Part shown: positions 18,752 through 28,073 of the stretch, piece after piece
Layout of the letters: every line of letters starts with the position of its first letter
Numbering within the stretch: the first letter of the stretch is position 1
From: Kiloniella laminariae
GTDB taxonomy: Bacteria > Pseudomonadota > Alphaproteobacteria > Kiloniellales > Kiloniellaceae
DNA: 64,000 nt
Assembly: GCF_027214005.1 (NCBI RefSeq)
Contig: NZ_JAPWGY010000002.1
Location: 583,860-647,859, forward strand
Reading direction: 5' to 3'
Program-made: the position numbers and the translations under genes
The notes under the pieces: generated by a model
Database searches by the model: none
Told to the model about the DNA's origin: nothing
What the model saw: only the letters and a program-made list of their open reading frames with translations

Positions 18752-20125
18752 TCAGACAGGCTCACGCATGGTCACAAATTCTTCTGCTGCCGTAGGGTGA
18801 ATACCAACCGTGGCATCAAACATCGCCTTGGTCGCACCAGCCTTGATCGCCACGGCAAAACCTTGGACGATTTCAGGGGAATCAGCCCCCACCATATGCA
18901 GGCCGACAACTTTCTTGCCGTGTTTTTCAACAACCAGCTTCATCAGGGTCTTTTCATCCCGTCCGGACAGGGTGTGTTTCATTGGTCGAAAGCTGGAGCG
19001 GTATATCTCGACATCACCATAGCGGTCAATTGCCTGTTCCTCTGAAAGCCCAACGGTGCAGACTGGTGGATGGCTGAAAACTGCTGTCGCAATGTTATGA
19101 TGGTCCATGGCGCGTGGCGTGTCCTTAAAGGCCGTATCAACAAAAGCCATGGCTTCCTGTATCGCAACTGGCGTCAGGTTGACCCGGTCCGTCACATCAC
19201 CGACCGCATAGATATTCTTTGCGGTCGTACGGGAAAACTCATCAACCTGGATCGCCCCTTTCTTTGTCAGGGCAACACCTGCTTTTTCCAGCCCAAGCCC
19301 TGTCACATTGGGACTGCGACCAGTGGCCGCAAAAACGGCATCGACTTCAAGCTCAGCACCATCAGACAGGGTTACCTGCAACCCTCCCTCGGTTTTGACA
19401 ATCTTCTCTATGGTTTTATTCAATTCAACCTTGATGCCCTTCTTGACCATCTCGGTCCCCAGGAATTCACGGACATCCCGATCAAAGCCCCGGAGCAAGG
19501 CATCTCCGCGATAGACCTGTATCACGTCAGATCCCAGACCATTAAAAATTCCGGCAAACTCAACGGCGATATAGCCACCACCATAGACGATCACCCGCTT
19601 GGGCAAGTCTTCCAGATGGAATGCCTCGTTGGAACTGATCGCATGTTCCCAGCCCTTGCCCTCGGGGAAGGTCACATGGCCGCCTGGGGCCAGAAGGATC
19701 TTGTTGGCTGTGAAGGTCTTGTCTCCCACCCGCACAGTATGGCGATCCTCAAGGGTCGCCCGCCCGTCGTACCGGGTTACCTTGGCATTATCGAGCAGGT
19801 TCTTGTAGATCCCCTCAAGCCGGTCAATTTCCTTGTCCTTGTTGGCGATCAGTGTTTTCCAGTTGAAGGAGCTTTCCCCCACGGTCCAGCCGAACCCGGC
19901 AGCATCTTCGAATTCTTCATGGAAATGGCTGGCATAGGAAAAGAGCTTTTTCGGCACACAGCCCCGGATTACACAGGTTCCGCCATAGCGATACTCTTCG
20001 GCCAAAGCCACCCTTGCGCCTGTTGCAGCTGCCATGCGGGCACCGCGAACCCCGCCAGATCCACCACCGATGACAAAAAGGTCGTAATCATACTGGATAT
20101 CATCGTCGTGATAACTTGGCATCAA
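18752..20125 (-). CDS. gor: Glutathione-disulfide reductase
   Basis: 457 residues of the class I flavoprotein disulfide reductase family. FVIGGGSGGVRGARMA is the FAD site and GGTCVIRGCVPKKLF holds the redox-active C51 and C56. VYGGGYIAVEFAGI is the NADP(H) site. VGIHPTAAEEFVTM at the C-terminus provides the catalytic histidine-glutamate pair. It reduces glutathione disulfide with NADPH in the cytoplasm. The GIHPTAAEE end separates it from lipoamide dehydrogenase. It stands alone between a terminator and a 293-bp gap. Confidence 0.95.
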   Translation of the reverse strand: MMPSYHDDDIQYDYDLFVIGGGSGGVRGARMAAATGARVALAEEYRYGGTCVIRGCVPKKLFSYASHFHEEFEDAAGFGWTVGESSFNWKTLIANKDKEIDRLEGIYKNLLDNAKVTRYDGRATLEDRHTVRVGDKTFTANKILLAPGGHVTFPEGKGWEHAISSNEAFHLEDLPKRVIVYGGGYIAVEFAGIFNGLGSDVIQVYRGDALLRGFDRDVREFLGTEMVKKGIKVELNKTIEKIVKTEGGLQVTLSDGAELEVDAVFAATGRSPNVTGLGLEKAGVALTKKGAIQVDEFSRTTAKNIYAVGDVTDRVNLTPVAIQEAMAFVDTAFKDTPRAMDHHNIATAVFSHPPVCTVGLSEEQAIDRYGDVEIYRSSFRPMKHTLSGRDEKTLMKLVVEKHGKKVVGLHMVGADSPEIVQGFAVAIKAGATKAMFDATVGIHPTAAEEFVTMREPV

Positions 20126-20418
20126 ACTGTCTCCCGCAACAGGTTAGTTAAGTGTTCACACAATATCTAGGGCAGAAGAGGCCTGAATTAAAGCACCCTT
20201 TTCCAGACCCTCGGCAATATAGTTCCCCAAAAGACCAGTTGAAAAACCGGCTGACTGTGAATCTAGCTATATGCAACGGCCCGAACGCAGGGGGAGCAAA
20301 GGCACACAAGTTCTGCGAAACAGACTGTCACAATCCTGTGAAGCCTGGATCTTGTCTTGCAAAATGGCAATGATCTGCATCAGAATTCCCAAAATTTTCG
20401 GCAGAAGGGCCCGTAAAA

Positions 20419-20808
20419 GTGCGTACCTCCACGACTGTGACTGCAACACTGTTCATCGTGAAAATTGCTATTGCATTTCCCCTTCTGCTTTTGGCCCAGA
20501 CAGCTTCGGCAGAGGAAGTGAAACTGTCCGCAGATCAGATCAGGGCGTATTTGAGCGGGAAAATCGTCGTGAACCGCCCGGAAGGCAAGACCAGCTTTAG
20601 GCAGTCTTTTGAACAAAACGGCCAAACCCGCTATCAGGAAACCGGACGCAAAGAAGAAGTCGGATACTGGAATGTCCAGGGAGATCGCTATTGTTCCCAA
20701 TGGGGCCCTTTTGGCTGGAGCTGTTACGTCATGACTGCCGAAGGAAATCTCCTGACCTGGATTGCTGAAGACGGCACCCGCTATCCGGGACAGCTGGAAA
20801 AACCCTAA
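20419..20808 (+). CDS. Small secreted protein of unknown function
   Basis: 129 residues from GTG 20419. A signal peptide is evident: hydrophobic FIVKIAIAFPLLLLAQTASA then cleavage near residue 31 before EEVKLSADQ. The mature part repeats short W/G/Y motifs (YWNVQGDRYCSQWGPFGW) with two cysteines that may pair. No family is recognised. It resembles small periplasmic proteins that have a YWxxxGDxYC pattern. The stop codon overlaps the stop of the convergent oxidoreductase by three bases. Confidence 0.7.
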   Translation: MRTSTTVTATLFIVKIAIAFPLLLLAQTASAEEVKLSADQIRAYLSGKIVVNRPEGKTSFRQSFEQNGQTRYQETGRKEEVGYWNVQGDRYCSQWGPFGWSCYVMTAEGNLLTWIAEDGTRYPGQLEKP

Positions 20809-21806
20809 AGTTTGACCAGCACCTTTCCCTGGTTGGTTCCGGCCAAAAGGTTTTCCAGTCCAACCGGCGCTTGCTCCAGTCCTTCATAGATTTCTTCGCT
20901 GTAGTTCAGCTTGCCTGCTTTGAACAGCGGCAAAAGACTTTCTACGGCCTCCGAAAGCCGGTGCATGTGATCAAAAATCAGAAAGCCCTGCATTCTGGCC
21001 CGTTTGACCAGCAAGGTGCGTGCCACACGCGGTCCGCTCAGGTGTGCGGGAGAAATACCGATCACACCACAGACCGTCATCCGGGCTCCCACATTAAAGA
21101 ACCCCATTACGGCATCGGATATCGGTCCACTGACATTATCAAAATAGACATCAACCCCTTTGGGGCAAGCCGTTGCCAGCCCTGACGACAGATCTTCCCC
21201 CTGGCACGCCTTGTAATTGATCACGGCATCATAGCCGAACTCTTCCCGGCAGCGTCGGGCCTTGTCATTACTCCCCGTAATTCCAACTGTTCGACAGCCT
21301 CTTGCCTTGGCAATCTGACCGACCATAGAACCGACAGCCCCTGCTGCCGTCGAGACCACAACGGTTTCGCCCGACTGGGGATTGCCGATTTCTGTCAGGC
21401 CAAACCAGGCTGTGGCGCCTGTCATGCCCAGAACATGCAGGTTGGCCGCAAGTGGCGCAGCTTGCGGATCAACCTTGCGCTCGACATCGGCCCCATCACT
21501 CACCGCCAGTTCCTGCCAGCCGAAACGGCCATAGAGCATGTCTCCCGTGACATAATCAGGGTGACGGCTTTCGACCACTTCACCAACAGCAAAGCTGCGC
21601 ATAACCTCCCCAAGAGCAACAGGAGGAATATAGCTTGGCATGTCAGCCACCCAGCCCCGCATCGCCGGATCAACGGAAAGAAAAAGATTCCGGACCAGAA
21701 ACTGTCCCTCTTTCAGGGGTGACAACTCGATTTCCTCAAGCCGAAACAGTCCCCGATCAACCGTGGGGTCAGGGCGTTTTGCCAAAACAAGTTTCCGGTT
21801 TTTCAT
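20805..21806 (-). CDS. NADP-dependent oxidoreductase, MDR/CurA-type
   Basis: 333 residues of the medium-chain dehydrogenase/reductase superfamily. The dinucleotide-binding region is VVVSTAAGAVGSMVGQIAKARG, with INYKACQGEDLSS downstream. The N-terminal catalytic fold includes LSVDPAMRGWV, typical of CurA/leukotriene-B4 12-hydroxydehydrogenase type enzymes. These zinc-free enzymes reduce C=C double bonds of enones with NADPH. The substrate is unknown. It lies 59 bp downstream of the succinate-semialdehyde dehydrogenase gene on the same strand, so both may form one transcript. Confidence 0.85.
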   Translation of the reverse strand: MKNRKLVLAKRPDPTVDRGLFRLEEIELSPLKEGQFLVRNLFLSVDPAMRGWVADMPSYIPPVALGEVMRSFAVGEVVESRHPDYVTGDMLYGRFGWQELAVSDGADVERKVDPQAAPLAANLHVLGMTGATAWFGLTEIGNPQSGETVVVSTAAGAVGSMVGQIAKARGCRTVGITGSNDKARRCREEFGYDAVINYKACQGEDLSSGLATACPKGVDVYFDNVSGPISDAVMGFFNVGARMTVCGVIGISPAHLSGPRVARTLLVKRARMQGFLIFDHMHRLSEAVESLLPLFKAGKLNYSEEIYEGLEQAPVGLENLLAGTNQGKVLVKL

Positions 21807-21865
21807 CTTTAAAATTCCTCGCTATCCACACACCAGGCCGAACTTAGAGCGATCAAGCCGCAAGT

Positions 21866-23329
21866 CTATGCATCGAATCCCATGTTGATGTATTTGATCT
21901 CCAGATATTCCTGAATACCGTACTTTCCGCCCTCGCGGCCAATGCCGGACTCCTTGATCCCGCCAAAGGGCGTGGCCTCTGATGAAAGTGTACCACTGTT
22001 GGCCCCGACCATCCCATATTCCAGAGCTTCGGAAACCCGCCAGACTCTTCCCACATCCTGCGAGAAGAAATAGGCCGCCAGGCCATATCGGGTGGCATTG
22101 GCCAGAGAAACCGCCTCTTCTTCGCTTTCAAAACAATAAAGCGGCGCAACCGGACCGAATATTTCCTTGTGGAAGACCTGCATATTCTGGGTCACATCAG
22201 TCAACACCGTCGGGGCATAGAACTGTGCTCCCAGTTCTTTCAAAGGGGCACCGCCAACAGGTGCCTTTGCTCCTTTGGACAGGGCGTCTTTCACCAGATC
22301 ATCCACCTTGTCTATAGCACGATCATCAATCAGGGGACCAAGAAACACACCATCTTCGGTGCCGGGACCAATTTTCAAGCCGCGCACGCGCTCAGAAAGC
22401 CGTCTGGCAAAGTCATCATAGACGCCTTTTTGCACCATGATCCGGTTGGCGCAGACACAGGTCTGGCCTGCGTTGCGGAATTTGCTGGCGATAACGTGAT
22501 TTACCGCCCGGTCAAGGTCCGCATCATCAAAGACAATAAAGGGGGCATTGCCACCCAGTTCCATGGAAACCTGCTTGACCGTAAGCGCACATTTTTCCAT
22601 CAGCACCTTGCCGACCACAGTCGACCCGGTAAAGGACAGCTTGCGAACGATGTGATTGCTGGTCATCTCGTCGCCGATTTCCCCGGCCTTTCCAGTGACG
22701 ATGTTAAACAGGCCATCCGGCAGTCCCGCCCGTTGCCCCAGATCCGCCAGCGCCAGAGCCGAAAAGGGTGTCTGTGGCGCGGGTTTCATCACCACAGCAC
22801 AGCCTGCTGCCAGCGCTGGGGCGCATTTCCTGGCGATCATCTGAATCGGGAAATTCCAGGGGGTAATCGCCGCCACAACCCCGATGGGCTGACGAATGGT
22901 CAAAAGCTGCTGACCAGAATTTCCTGCCGGAATGGTTTCGCCATAGGTTCGCTTGGCTTCCTCGGCAAACCATTCAATGTATCCTGCCGAGGAAACGATC
23001 TCTCCCCGGGCTTCAGCCAGAGGCTTGCCCTGTTCTGCTGTCATGATCTGGGCCAGGTCGTCCTGATGCAACAGGATCAGATCGCGCCAGCGCCGCAGCA
23101 CCGCAGCCCGCTCCTTTGCCGTCCGTTTTCTCCACAAAGAAAAAGCCCGTTCGGCTGCTTCGATCGCCCGGCGGGTTTCAGCAGCCCCCATCCAGGGCAT
23201 CATGCCGACTTCTTTGCCTGTCGCGGGATCGTAGACGGGAACTTTACGGCCAGAGTCCGCATCAATCCATTTACCGTTGATAAAAGCCTGTTGGCGGAAC
23301 AGCGATTCATCTTTTAGAGGAACTGACAT
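21866..23329 (-). CDS. gabD: NAD(P)-dependent succinate-semialdehyde dehydrogenase
   Basis: 487 residues, full length for the GabD group of the ALDH superfamily. The catalytic cysteine is in RNAGQTCVCANRI and the catalytic glutamate in MELGGNAPFIVFDDADLDRA. AITPWNFPIQMIARK is the ALDH nucleotide-binding motif. FGPVAPLY and the PFGGIKESGIGREGGKYG end motif favour succinate-semialdehyde specificity. It oxidises succinate semialdehyde to succinate in GABA or related degradation. No GABA aminotransferase is nearby. It is divergent from the DeoR regulator, with a 331-bp gap that holds an operator-like repeat. Confidence 0.9.
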   Translation of the reverse strand: MSVPLKDESLFRQQAFINGKWIDADSGRKVPVYDPATGKEVGMMPWMGAAETRRAIEAAERAFSLWRKRTAKERAAVLRRWRDLILLHQDDLAQIMTAEQGKPLAEARGEIVSSAGYIEWFAEEAKRTYGETIPAGNSGQQLLTIRQPIGVVAAITPWNFPIQMIARKCAPALAAGCAVVMKPAPQTPFSALALADLGQRAGLPDGLFNIVTGKAGEIGDEMTSNHIVRKLSFTGSTVVGKVLMEKCALTVKQVSMELGGNAPFIVFDDADLDRAVNHVIASKFRNAGQTCVCANRIMVQKGVYDDFARRLSERVRGLKIGPGTEDGVFLGPLIDDRAIDKVDDLVKDALSKGAKAPVGGAPLKELGAQFYAPTVLTDVTQNMQVFHKEIFGPVAPLYCFESEEEAVSLANATRYGLAAYFFSQDVGRVWRVSEALEYGMVGANSGTLSSEATPFGGIKESGIGREGGKYGIQEYLEIKYINMGFDA

Positions 23330-23568
23330 ACAATACTACCAGGTCAAGACAGGGTGCGCAGATGAAGCATCAAAGAAGAAACACCACAGCAGACATCACA
23401 AAAAACATATATTTAAAAACGTACACTCTGGAGCAAACGCTATCCGAGCCTCCCGCGCTTCACAAGGTGGTTCTCCGCTAAACTGCTTTGTAGCCGGACA
23501 ATCAATTCCCAGATAATCATCCAGCATGATCTCCTTTACCTTGAAGCAGGTCTACATGATTGCAAAAT

Positions 23569-23590
23569 AAATGTAAGAAGATTTACATTT
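23569..23590. promoter_or_regulatory. Putative DeoR operator, copy 1
   Basis: An inverted repeat AAATGTAA-GAAGAT-TTACATTT lies 71 bp upstream of the DeoR-family gene, in the 331-bp gap shared with gabD. A near copy sits upstream of the ABC transporter gene at 24526. The repeated TGTAA-N6-TTACA pattern and its placement suggest a site for the DeoR protein. The rest of the gap shows nothing I can identify. Confidence 0.65.
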
Positions 23591-23660
23591 ATGATGTCTA
23601 TAATTAAACTGACCTGAGTAATTTCGTAAATCAGTCTTCCCCCCTGCTCGAGAGAAACCT

Positions 23661-24455
23661 GTGACAGATCAAAAACGCCTGGGTATCAATGGTCGTCAGG
23701 ATCAAATTATCACTCTGGTACGAGAGCGAGGGTATGCTTCCCTGGAAATGATGGCTGAGAAGTTTGGCGTTTCTCAGCAAACAATTCGCCGGGACATCAT
23801 CTATCTTAACGAAAAAAATCTTGTCCAGCGCCATTATGGCGGGGCTGGTCTCCCGCCTGGAATAGACCGCCTTTCCTATTCCAACCGCAAAGTTCGAAAT
23901 GCCCGGGAAAAAGCACTGATAGGCCAAGCTATCGCCGCAAAAATTCCCAACGGTGCGTCCTTGTTTATCGATATCGGCACCACAATGGAAGCTGTTGCTG
24001 AAGCGCTCATTCATCACGAAGGCTTGCGTGTCCTCACCAATCATATCGGTGTTGTTTCAATCCTTTGCGAAAATACGGATTTTGAGATCATCCTTTCCGG
24101 CGGTCTGGTCAGGAACCGGGACCGGGCGATAACAGGGGAAACCACCGCCGAATTTCTCCGAAAATTTCGTGTCGGTTATGGCATCTTCGGAATCGGTTCA
24201 ATCACCGATGATGGCCAGTTGCTGGATTATGACTATCGCGATGCGCAGGCGTCTCGCGCCGCCTTGGAAATATCTCGTTGTAAATTTGCCGCCGGGGATC
24301 ATTCCAAATTCAATAACGACGCAATGATGCCCTTTGCCCATGCTTCAGAAGTAGATGGTATTTTTACAGACCAGACACCCCCGTCAGAAATTGTAGAAGC
24401 GATCGAAAAGGCTGGAACCTCTCTTTTTGTCGCAACGGATTCGACTTCCAGATAA
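23661..24455 (+). CDS. DeoR/GlpR family transcriptional regulator
   Basis: 264 residues from GTG 23661. The N-terminal DeoR helix-turn-helix is clear: RQDQIITLVRERGYASLEMM then AEKFGVSQQTIRRDIIYLNE, ending with HYGGAGLPPG. The C-terminal sugar-phosphate sensor domain follows (about 75-264), with SLFIDIGTTMEAVAEAL and ITGETTAEFLRKF. Members sense phosphorylated sugars, and GlpR senses glycerol 3-phosphate. It lies upstream of a Ugp-type transporter, which fits glycerol-3-phosphate or a related phosphodiester as inducer. It is proposed to bind the two TGTAA-N6-TTACA repeats. Confidence 0.9.
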   Translation: MTDQKRLGINGRQDQIITLVRERGYASLEMMAEKFGVSQQTIRRDIIYLNEKNLVQRHYGGAGLPPGIDRLSYSNRKVRNAREKALIGQAIAAKIPNGASLFIDIGTTMEAVAEALIHHEGLRVLTNHIGVVSILCENTDFEIILSGGLVRNRDRAITGETTAEFLRKFRVGYGIFGIGSITDDGQLLDYDYRDAQASRAALEISRCKFAAGDHSKFNNDAMMPFAHASEVDGIFTDQTPPSEIVEAIEKAGTSLFVATDSTSR

Positions 24456-24525
24456 GATCTTTATCTACCCGTTAAAACCAAGTTCCTCTAGCATTCTTAA
24501 AAAGAGATGGAATTTTTATATCACA

Positions 24526-24547
24526 AAATGTAAGTTTGTTTACATTA
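24526..24547. promoter_or_regulatory. Putative DeoR operator, copy 2
   Basis: AAATGTAA-GTTTGT-TTACATTA, 122 bp before the transporter ATPase gene. It is the same design and spacing as 23569-23590, with one base changed in the right arm and a different spacer. Confidence 0.65.
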
Positions 24548-24669
24548 GTGTCATAAAACATACACACCTTAACGATAAACAAGACACATCGAACTGTTCC
24601 AGCGTCAGTCTAGTTGCAAGCGGTTGCTGGGGCAGAGCGGCATAAAACATCAGGGAAGGCTTCCGTCAT

Positions 24670-25713
24670 ATGTCAGCCATTGAGCTATGTAATATCAGCA
24701 AACGCTGGGGCGACTCCTTCGCCGTCACGGATGTAAGCTTCAAGGTTGAGCAAGGAACCTTCGCAGTCTTGCTGGGTCCCTCGGGCTGTGGAAAGTCAAC
24801 CACCCTGCGTATGATTTCAGGTCTGGAGGATGTCAGTGAAGGAAAGCTCCTGATCGGCGATACTGACATGACAACCGCGCGACCAGCACAGCGCAATCTC
24901 TCCATGGTATTTCAGTCCTATGCCCTGTTCCCGCACCTCAATGTCAAAGAAAACATCCTCTTTGGCCTGAAAGTCAGAAAAATTCCAATCGCCGAACAGG
25001 AACAACGTTTGGCCCGAGTGGCTGAACTGGTTGGTTTGGCAGAGCTTCTCTTACGAAAGCCAGCTCAATTATCTGGCGGACAAAGACAAAGGGTAGCTCT
25101 GGCACGCGCCTTTATCGCTGAGAACCCGATTTGTCTGATGGATGAACCACTCTCGAACCTCGATGCCAAACTGCGCCATGATATGCGGATCGAGATTCGC
25201 GCCTTGCAACAACGCCTGAAAATGACCGTGGTCTACGTTACCCACGATCAGGCCGAAGCCATGAGCATGGCGGACAAGGTTATCCTGATAAAAAAAGGTC
25301 AGATCGAGCAAGAGGGCACACCGGACGAACTATACAATAAACCTGCAACCACTTTTGCTGCTGCCTTTATCGGCACACCGCCAATGAACCTCCTTGATAT
25401 TACAAAGATGGGAACGCTTCCCCCTCTTCTTGCTGAACCGACAAGCTCGGCAATCCTCGGCATTCGGCCGGAAAACATCCGTATTGTAGATGCAGGGGGC
25501 ATTCCCGCCCGTCTTATCTCTGCCGATTACCTCGGCGCAGACACTGTCATCACTGCCCGTATTGGCACCCAGGAATTACAGGTAAGAACCCCTGGCAGAG
25601 TCAGTGTTCCGGAGCCTTACAATGCTCGGCTTCAATGGCAAAAAGAAGATGTTCATCTCTTCGATCCTTCCAGCGGAAAAAGGAATGACACGATCAAAGC
25701 AACCGATTTTTAG
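24670..25713 (+). CDS. ABC transporter ATPase, UgpC/MalK type
   Basis: 347 residues. Walker A GPSGCGKSTTLRM, signature LSGGQRQRVALARAF, Walker B CLMDEPLSNLDAKLR and the H-loop VYVTHDQAEAMSMAD are all intact. The C-terminal part (about 240-347) is the regulatory beta-domain of the MalK/UgpC subfamily. The ATPase powers uptake of glycerol-3-phosphate or related carbohydrates with the two permeases and binding protein that follow. It is unusual that the ATPase gene comes first in the operon; the binding-protein gene follows after 105 bp, where a ribosome-binding site before its ATG is visible. Confidence 0.88.
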   Translation: MSAIELCNISKRWGDSFAVTDVSFKVEQGTFAVLLGPSGCGKSTTLRMISGLEDVSEGKLLIGDTDMTTARPAQRNLSMVFQSYALFPHLNVKENILFGLKVRKIPIAEQEQRLARVAELVGLAELLLRKPAQLSGGQRQRVALARAFIAENPICLMDEPLSNLDAKLRHDMRIEIRALQQRLKMTVVYVTHDQAEAMSMADKVILIKKGQIEQEGTPDELYNKPATTFAAAFIGTPPMNLLDITKMGTLPPLLAEPTSSAILGIRPENIRIVDAGGIPARLISADYLGADTVITARIGTQELQVRTPGRVSVPEPYNARLQWQKEDVHLFDPSSGKRNDTIKATDF

Positions 25714-25818
25714 AACCACGACACGCCTACGACAAGACCCGGCACCGATGCTATTGCGGTTCGGGAACAAGAGGAAAGCCACAGACGGAATTTTCCTCCT
25801 TCACAATGGGAGCTAACC

Positions 25819-27108
25819 ATGCTTACAAAACTGAAACACCACGCAGGAAAATGGACACTCGCCGCTGCTTTGGGCCTTGGCATGGCCTCATCAGCATCGG
25901 CAGTAGATCTGACAATGTACTATCCCGTCGCAGTTGGCGGCCCCTTGACCAAAGTTGTCGATGGCATGGTGGAGGATTTTGAAAAAGCCAATCCTGACAT
26001 CAATGTCAATGCGATCTATGCCGGCAATTACAACGACGCCCGCATCAAGGCATTGGCCGCTTTGCAAAGCGGCGAACCCGCTCAAACATCTGTCATGTTT
26101 TCAATCGACATTTATGAACTGATTGAACAAGGCGCCATTGTCCCATATGACGATGTTGTTGAAACTGAAGAAGAAAAAGCCTGGCTCAACAGTTTTTATC
26201 CGGCCCTGATGGAAAACGGGAAAACACAAGGCAAGACCTGGGGCATTCCGTTCCAACGTTCCACTATTGTGATGTATTACAACAAGGATGCTTTCCGGGA
26301 AGCTGGTCTTGATCCGGAAAACCCACCCGCGACCTGGGATGAACTGGTGGAAGCTGGCAAAAAACTGACCAAAAAAAATGGCGACACTGTCGAACAATGG
26401 GGCGCCATGATTCCCTCGACAGGCTATCCTTATTGGATGTTTGGCGCTCTGGCGATGCAGAATGGTCAGACACTGATGAATAGTGAGGGCAACGAAACCT
26501 ATTTTAACGCCCCGGCAACCATCGAAGCTTTGCAATACTGGCAGGACCTTGGAAACAAACATGGGATAATGCCCAGTGGCACCATCGAGTGGGCAACTCT
26601 GCGCCAAAACTTTCTCGAGGGGAAAACCGCTATGATGTGGCATTCCACAGGGAATCTAACAGCGGTAAAAAATGATGCTTCATTTGACTTTGGTGTAGCC
26701 ATGCTGCCTGCCCAAAAGCGCCGCGGAACACCTACAGGCGGTGGTAACTTCTATATCTTCGAAAAAAGCTCACCCGAAGAACGTAAAGCTGCCATTAAGC
26801 TGATCCGTTTCCTGACTGAACCTGAACGCACAGCAGAATGGAGCATCGGTACTGGCTATCTCGGCACAGGTCCTGATGCCTATGCCACACCAGAACTCAC
26901 ACAATACGTCAAGGACTTCCCGCCCGCAGCCGTAGCTCGTGACCAGCTTGAGTTTGCAACAGCAGAGCTCTCCACCTTTCAGAACGGACGGGTAAGAAAG
27001 CTTCTCGATGATGCCATCCAATCGGTTCTGATTGGTGACAAAACTCCGGCTGAAGCCTTGGACAGCGCTCAAAAACAGGCTGATCGTTTGTTGAAAAACT
27101 ATCGTTAA
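25819..27108 (+). CDS. ABC transporter substrate-binding protein, UgpB type
   Basis: 429 residues. A typical signal peptide (AAALGLGMASSASA, cleavage near residue 28) is followed by a mature binding protein. Family features include AIYAGNYNDARIKALAALQS (about 64-83), WGIPFQRSTIVMYYNKDAF and PTGGGNFYIFEKSSPEERKA. It belongs to the glycerol-3-phosphate/sn-glycerol binding group of extracellular solute-binding proteins (family 1). Exact ligand cannot be read from sequence. It is the second gene of the transporter operon, 32 bp before an in-frame extension of the first permease gene. Confidence 0.88.
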   Translation: MLTKLKHHAGKWTLAAALGLGMASSASAVDLTMYYPVAVGGPLTKVVDGMVEDFEKANPDINVNAIYAGNYNDARIKALAALQSGEPAQTSVMFSIDIYELIEQGAIVPYDDVVETEEEKAWLNSFYPALMENGKTQGKTWGIPFQRSTIVMYYNKDAFREAGLDPENPPATWDELVEAGKKLTKKNGDTVEQWGAMIPSTGYPYWMFGALAMQNGQTLMNSEGNETYFNAPATIEALQYWQDLGNKHGIMPSGTIEWATLRQNFLEGKTAMMWHSTGNLTAVKNDASFDFGVAMLPAQKRRGTPTGGGNFYIFEKSSPEERKAAIKLIRFLTEPERTAEWSIGTGYLGTGPDAYATPELTQYVKDFPPAAVARDQLEFATAELSTFQNGRVRKLLDDAIQSVLIGDKTPAEALDSAQKQADRLLKNYR

Positions 27109-27191
27109 TCCAGGCAACAACCCGGGCGACCTTTGACAGGTTGACCCGGGTTACCCGCTTCCGATATCAGAGCTACAGGAGCCAAGCAGCG

Positions 27192-28073
27192 ATGATCCGA
27201 CGACCTTCACAGTCCCATATCCATGGCTGGTTGCTCTTGATGCCTGCGGCAGTATTTCTGATCGCATTCACTTATTACCCAACCATTGCCACTCTGGCGA
27301 AAAGCTTTTTTTCTCAGGGAAATGCCATCAAACCCTCCCGTTTTGTCGGCCTGGAAAATTATGAATACCTTCTCACCGACGAAGTCTTCTGGAAGGTCGT
27401 CGGCAACAACATCATATATGCGGCAACGACCATCCCCATTTCCATCGGCCTTGCTATGGTGATGGCGCTCTGGGTGAACGGCAAATTGCCATTTAAGTCC
27501 CTGGCACGCATGAGTTATTTTACGCCAACCATTTTGCCCATGATTGCCGTCGCTAATATCTGGCTGTTTTTTTACACCCCGGACATTGGCCTGATCGATC
27601 AGGTTGCTGGCGTTTTTGGTATATCGGGCCATAACTGGCTCGGGGATCCTGACACGGTTCTTGGTTGCATCATCATAATCACGATCTGGAAAGAAGCCGG
27701 ATTCTTTATGATTTTCTACCTCGCAGCGTTGCAAACTCTCTCTCCTGAACTGGAAGAGGCCGCAAAACTGGAAGGCGCGGGCCGCTGGTACTATTTCCGA
27801 CGGGTCATCTTCCCGCTGCTCATGCCCACCACACTGTTTGTTTTGATTAACGCAATTATCAACTCTTTCAAACTCGTCGATCAACTATTTATCCTGACGA
27901 AGGGTGGCCCCGATAATTCCAGCTCTCTTCTGCTGTATTACATTTACGAAGTAGCCTTTAGCTTCCTCGATCAAGCCTATGCCTCGACCCTGACGGTTGT
28001 TCTGTTGATAGCTTTGGCCGTAATCGCCATCAGTCAGTTTGTCTTCCTCGATAAGAAGGTGCATTACCAGTGA
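27192..28073 (+). CDS. ABC transporter permease, UgpA type
   Basis: 293 residues from ATG 27192, preceded by AGGAG. An in-frame TTG at 27141 is possible but poorer. Six hydrophobic segments and the permease EAA loop EEAAKLEGAGRWYYFRRVIFP (about 195-215) place it in the MalF/UgpA group. It partners with the following permease to form the channel; both gene ends overlap (GTGA). Substrate is inherited from the binding protein. Confidence 0.88.
   Translation: MIRRPSQSHIHGWLLLMPAAVFLIAFTYYPTIATLAKSFFSQGNAIKPSRFVGLENYEYLLTDEVFWKVVGNNIIYAATTIPISIGLAMVMALWVNGKLPFKSLARMSYFTPTILPMIAVANIWLFFYTPDIGLIDQVAGVFGISGHNWLGDPDTVLGCIIIITIWKEAGFFMIFYLAALQTLSPELEEAAKLEGAGRWYYFRRVIFPLLMPTTLFVLINAIINSFKLVDQLFILTKGGPDNSSSLLLYYIYEVAFSFLDQAYASTLTVVLLIALAVIAISQFVFLDKKVHYQ

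Noticed and set aside
20126-20418. Possible RNA element in the gap before the small secreted protein
   Set aside because: I looked for a riboswitch-like fold or conserved sequence and found nothing beyond ordinary AT/GC mix.
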